A stretch of 42,237 nt of DNA. Origin: Candidatus Zhuqueibacterota bacterium (lineage in GTDB: Bacteria > Zhuqueibacterota > Zhuqueibacteria > Residuimicrobiales > Residuimicrobiaceae). Below, piece by piece: positions 39,681-42,237 of the stretch; positions within the stretch are counted from its first letter, which is position 1; every line of letters begins with the position of its first letter. Both the position numbers and the translations under genes were made by a program. Under the pieces are notes generated by a model, which saw only the letters and a program-made list of their open reading frames with translations, had not been told where the DNA came from and ran no database searches. The stretch spans positions 1 through 42,237 of the forward strand of contig CAUJEL010000028.1 of NCBI GenBank assembly GCA_963169875.1, given 5' to 3'.

Positions 39681-40928
39681 ATGAAAAAAACGGTTTTGAT
39701 CATTTTTATATCTTTTATCAGTTTATTCGCACAAGCGTCCTTGAGCGAATTGACGCTGGATCAATGTGTCGATCTGGCGCTGAAAGCGAACACCACGATT
39801 CTGCAGAACCGGCTCACCATCCGCCAATCTGAAATTGCCGTGAACAGTGCGGTTTCGGCGCTGCTGCCCACCGCCAGCATCAGTTCCTCGGCTTCCACGA
39901 CCCGGAGTGAAACGGCCGGGGCCGCCTGGGCTTCGGATTGGCGGCTGTCGGGAAACGTCAGCCAGAATATCTATCAGCCCGGACTTTACAGTGGCATCAG
40001 CCTGGCAAAAATCAATAAAACCGCGACCCGCTTGAGTGCGGCAGAGTCCCAGACACAGATCATCGCCACTGTGCACCGGCTCTATTTTCAAATTTTGACG
40101 TCGCAAAATCTCATCAAAGTGTACCAGGAAAATCTGCTCAGCTCGGACCAGAATCTGGAAAAAATCCGCTATATGTTCCAGGTGGGCGCCAAGACCGAGT
40201 CCGATGTGCTTAAAGCCGAGGTTCAGCGCGGCGACATCCAGTCGTCGCTGTTTTCCGAAGAGGAGAATTTGCGGGCGCTGAAACGGGATATGGATATTCT
40301 TCTCGGACGCACCCCGTCTGGCGAATTCAACCTGGAGCCGGTTGCGGTGGACAAGATCGATATTCCCGAGTGGACCAACGCCAGAGAGATGCTTCTGGAG
40401 AAAAACCTTTCGTATCAGGCCCTGCAGCAGAATCTCAAGGCGCAGCAGCTGTCCGTGAAAATTGCCAGAGAAGCCTATCTGCCGTCCCTGTCCGGCTCGT
40501 ACGGCTATTCCAAAGGCGGTGATTTTGATGGGTACACCAGTCCGGCCGGGCACTCTATCAGCGTGCGCGCCAGCCTTGATGTTTTTGACGGTTTCCGCAA
40601 ACACCGCGGCATCCAGCTCGAACAGGTGGCGCTGGACAAGATGAATCTGGATTTGCAGGAAAAGGAACGGCAGTTGACGCAGGATCTGGCCTCGGTTTAC
40701 CAGACCATCGAGACATTGGATCAGCTGATCGCCCTGAATGAAAAGACCGTTCGTTCGGCACAGCGCGATCTGCAATTGGTGAGTGAGCGTTACGCCATGG
40801 GCGGCAGCACGATTCTGGATCAAACCACAGCGCAGGCTGCGCTCATCCGCACACAAACGGAACTGGTGCGCGTACAGTATTCGCGAAAAATCGCTGAAGC
40901 GCAAGTGAAGCAGCTTCTCAATCTGTAA
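39681..40928 (+). CDS. TolC-family outer-membrane channel protein
   Basis: A 415-residue outer-membrane efflux protein. A signal peptide (about 1-19) precedes SELTLDQCVDLALKANTTIL, the usual N-terminal motif of the family. Two internally repeated halves of about 190 residues each have long amphipathic helices, and the final helix holds GGSTILDQTTAQAALIRTQ, typical of the second OEP repeat. It forms the exit duct for the MacAB-like exporter encoded just upstream. The ribosome-binding site is weak (AAAGGTG), and the start codon lies within a repeat-like sequence, so the start is chosen on the signal peptide. The hairpin array upstream may lower or separate expression from the permease gene. Confidence 0.92.
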   Translation: MKKTVLIIFISFISLFAQASLSELTLDQCVDLALKANTTILQNRLTIRQSEIAVNSAVSALLPTASISSSASTTRSETAGAAWASDWRLSGNVSQNIYQPGLYSGISLAKINKTATRLSAAESQTQIIATVHRLYFQILTSQNLIKVYQENLLSSDQNLEKIRYMFQVGAKTESDVLKAEVQRGDIQSSLFSEEENLRALKRDMDILLGRTPSGEFNLEPVAVDKIDIPEWTNAREMLLEKNLSYQALQQNLKAQQLSVKIAREAYLPSLSGSYGYSKGGDFDGYTSPAGHSISVRASLDVFDGFRKHRGIQLEQVALDKMNLDLQEKERQLTQDLASVYQTIETLDQLIALNEKTVRSAQRDLQLVSERYAMGGSTILDQTTAQAALIRTQTELVRVQYSRKIAEAQVKQLLNL

Positions 40929-40938
40929 AGGAGATGTC

Positions 40939-41355
40939 ATGAAGAATTGTTGGTTGTTGGGAGTATTAGTCCTTGCATTGGGCCAGCCGGTCCTGTCCCA
41001 GGATCAGCCGCCCATGCCGCCGGGAGGCCGCGGTCCGATGATGCCCGATTCGGCGCAGATCGTGCAGATGGTGGATGAACTGGCCGGCAAACTGACGCTG
41101 ACGGTGCAGCAGAAAGAAAAAGTATTGAAAATTCATCAGGCGCACTATGCGGAGATGAAGAAGCTGCGCAGCGATGAAAGCATGGATCGGGAGGCGCGGC
41201 GGGAAAAGATGCGCGGCATGCGCGACAAGATGTCGGAGCAGATCAAGGCTTTGTTGAATGAGGATCAGGCCAAAATCTACGATGAATATCTCAAGGAGCA
41301 GCAGAGCCACCGCATGATGCGACCGGGCGGCCCTCCTTCAGGCCCGCGGCCGTAA
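40939..41355 (+). CDS. Spy/CpxP-like periplasmic protein
   Basis: A 138-residue exported protein. A signal peptide (about 1-20, ending VLSQ) is followed by a Pro/Met/Gly-rich segment (PPMPPGGRGPMMP), a helical core with LTLTVQQKEKVLKIHQAHYA, an Arg/Met-rich charged helix with LNEDQAKIYDEY (an LTxxQ-like repeat) and a Met-Arg-Pro-Gly tail. It resembles Spy/CpxP chaperones or metal-responsive periplasmic proteins. GGAGATGTC precedes the ATG, 10 bases after the channel stop codon. It is probably the last gene of the export operon; it may sense envelope stress or bind metal, though this is inference. Confidence 0.78.
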   Translation: MKNCWLLGVLVLALGQPVLSQDQPPMPPGGRGPMMPDSAQIVQMVDELAGKLTLTVQQKEKVLKIHQAHYAEMKKLRSDESMDREARREKMRGMRDKMSEQIKALLNEDQAKIYDEYLKEQQSHRMMRPGGPPSGPRP

Positions 41356-41370
41356 AGAGTCTTCGTCCGT

Positions 41371-41567
41371 CATTCTGGCACAAGACAGCTGGCAATTCGC
41401 CCGGATGATGACTGGCAAAGGTTAATAGTTCCAGCTTTAGCTGGCCGAAACTCCGCCTGAGAGCGGAGGTGCAAACCGCCATCGTTCGTCATTCTGGCGC
41501 ATGGCATATGGCGGTTTGCCGGGATGATGACGGGCGAAGGTTCGTAGTACCAGCTTTAGCTGGCATG
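41371..41567. repeat. Direct repeat of about 119 bases with REP-type palindromes
   Basis: CATTCTGGC begins at 41371 and again at 41490. Both units carry GGATGATGAC and a REP half-unit (AGTTCCAGCTTTAGCTGG at 41427-41444; GTAGTACCAGCTTTAGCTGG at 41544-41563). They belong to the dispersed family at 5913-6273 but are more diverged. Confidence 0.75.
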
Positions 41568-41595
41568 TAGACGAGCCTGTGGCCCTGCCCCACCT

Positions 41596-41707
41596 GTCAG
41601 GGTGTAACCATCTTTTAGTGATAACGGCAATGATACGCGCCTGCGCAAAGACCCGGACAGACGCGCACACAGTCGGGTATTTGCTAAAAGATTCATACTG
41701 AATGACA
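41596..41707. mobile_element. MITE-like dispersed element, copy C (shortened)
   Basis: 112 bases, from GTCAGGGTGTAACCATCTTT to TTTGCTAAAAGATTC...GAATGACA. Termini match copies A and B, but about 50 internal bases are missing. Confidence 0.68.
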
Positions 41708-41722
41708 TTAGGGATGTTATGC

Positions 41723-41750
41723 CGTTTCCCACGCAGGAGCGTGGGAAACG
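41723..41750. repeat. Hairpin of CGTTTCCCACGC
   Basis: A perfect 12-bp stem with loop AGGA. It lies between the converging Spy-like and GH97 genes; no T-run follows, so it is more likely a dispersed palindrome than a terminator. Confidence 0.6.
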
Positions 41751-41802
41751 CGTTCAGCTGCTCCAGCGGCTTGATTCGTCTGCCCGCCCTTGTGTAATCA
41801 CA

Positions 41803-42237
41803 TCATTTAAATTTTTTTAATATGCGCAGTTGTTCCACGGTCGCCGGCATCAGACTCACCGCCGCGCCACCACCCGGCGCCATGTCAAACTTCAACACAC
41901 TCTTCTGATCCACCCATCCTTTGCGAATTTCCCAGGTCATTGGATTCTTTTGCCAATGGGCATTCTTGCCGTCGAGGTAGAGCGTCGCCACATACTTTTT
42001 ACCGGCATCGAGAAAATCCAGCACCACCTTCTCGGAACGCGGATTTTCATCGCTGATGGCGCCGATGAACCAGTTGTCCGATTTTTTTGCTTTGCGGGCA
42101 ATGGTGATGTAATCGCCAGGCTCCGCGGCGAGGATGCGGGTATCGTCCCAATCTACGGCCACATCTTTGATGAACTGGAAGGGTTCCGGGAAGCGTTCAT
42201 AGTTTTCGATGAGATCAGCGGCCATCTGCAGCGGACT
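41803..42237 (-). CDS. Glycoside hydrolase family 97 enzyme, C-terminal fragment
   Basis: The last 144 residues of a larger protein that runs out of the window. FIKDVAVDWDDTRILAAEPGD, ITIARK, NWFIGAISDENPR and LDFLDAGKKYVATLYLDG match the C-terminal beta-sandwich domain of GH97 alpha-glucosidases/alpha-galactosidases (susB type), exported enzymes that cleave alpha-linked sugars. The catalytic barrel is upstream and not visible, so substrate and mechanism (inverting or retaining) cannot be told. The frame stays open to the window edge (four codons beyond the first internal ATG at 42225). No local partner genes of a starch-utilisation locus are visible. Confidence 0.87.
   Translation of the reverse strand, partial: SPLQMAADLIENYERFPEPFQFIKDVAVDWDDTRILAAEPGDYITIARKAKKSDNWFIGAISDENPRSEKVVLDFLDAGKKYVATLYLDGKNAHWQKNPMTWEIRKGWVDQKSVLKFDMAPGGGAAVSLMPATVEQLRILKKFK

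Overview
The window is about 42 kb of bacterial chromosome, GC-rich in the genes and AT-rich between them. The clearest taxonomic clue is the secreted protein at 6797-10177. It ends in a C-terminal sorting domain starting NYPNPFNP, the type-A signal seen in the Bacteroidota / Ignavibacteria / Calditrichota / KSB1 part of the tree. A GH97 fragment, a TolC-MacAB-like export operon, an SSS symporter next to a large PIG-L protein, and paired TIGR03545/TIGR03546-type proteins fit the same lineage. I infer an uncultivated heterotroph related to KSB1/Calditrichota; the species is not identifiable from the sequence alone.

Layout. 1-131: 5' end of a class C group II intron (minus strand), inserted just after a terminator. 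139-1491: thioredoxin with a His/Cys tail and a HAD phosphatase (minus). 1687-5880: L-serine dehydratase, a YdeI-like protein and the TIGR03546/TIGR03545 pair (plus). 5913-6273: three and a third copies of a 109-bp REP-type unit. 6797-10177: the large secreted GH99/GH71-like protein. 10178-10849: a dense repeat region (possible structured RNA, hairpins, 16-bp tandem repeat, MITE-like element, more REP units). 10850-18268 (all minus): branched-chain-type binding lipoprotein, sugar porter, NahK-like sugar kinase, GT39-type glycosyltransferase, phosphatidylserine decarboxylase. 18797-22578 (plus): TrkH potassium channel subunit, then a shortened KdpD-like kinase and KdpE-like regulator. 22894-25922 (minus): M14 carboxypeptidase overlapping a small membrane-protein gene. 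26141-27607 (plus): pdxS-pdxT. 28051-28371 (minus): small basic SAP/Rho-N-like protein. 28658-28993 (plus): YedF-C/DsrE protein. 29344-35617 (minus): PIG-L protein, a 40-residue membrane protein, C1 peptidase, SSS symporter, integral membrane protein. 36028-41355 (plus): export operon (adaptor, ATPase, permease, TolC-like channel, Spy/CpxP-like protein) with a four-hairpin tandem array before the channel gene. 41803-42237: C-terminal end of a GH97 alpha-glucosidase-like enzyme (minus).

How the genes work together. Several parts suggest polymer and peptide scavenging: secreted glycan-active and peptidase proteins (GH99-like, GH97, M14, C1), sodium-driven or facilitator uptake (SSS, sugar porter), and intracellular salvage (hexosamine-type kinase, serine dehydratase). 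TrkH beside KdpDE suggests two-component control of potassium uptake without a Kdp ATPase nearby. PdxST is a complete deoxyxylulose-independent PLP synthase. No tRNA, rRNA, CRISPR array, integrase or transposase gene was seen. The most unusual content lies in the repeats (REP pairs, a MITE-like family, the hairpin array that runs into a start codon), the intron insertion, and the PIG-L/small membrane protein/C1 peptidase/SSS cluster.
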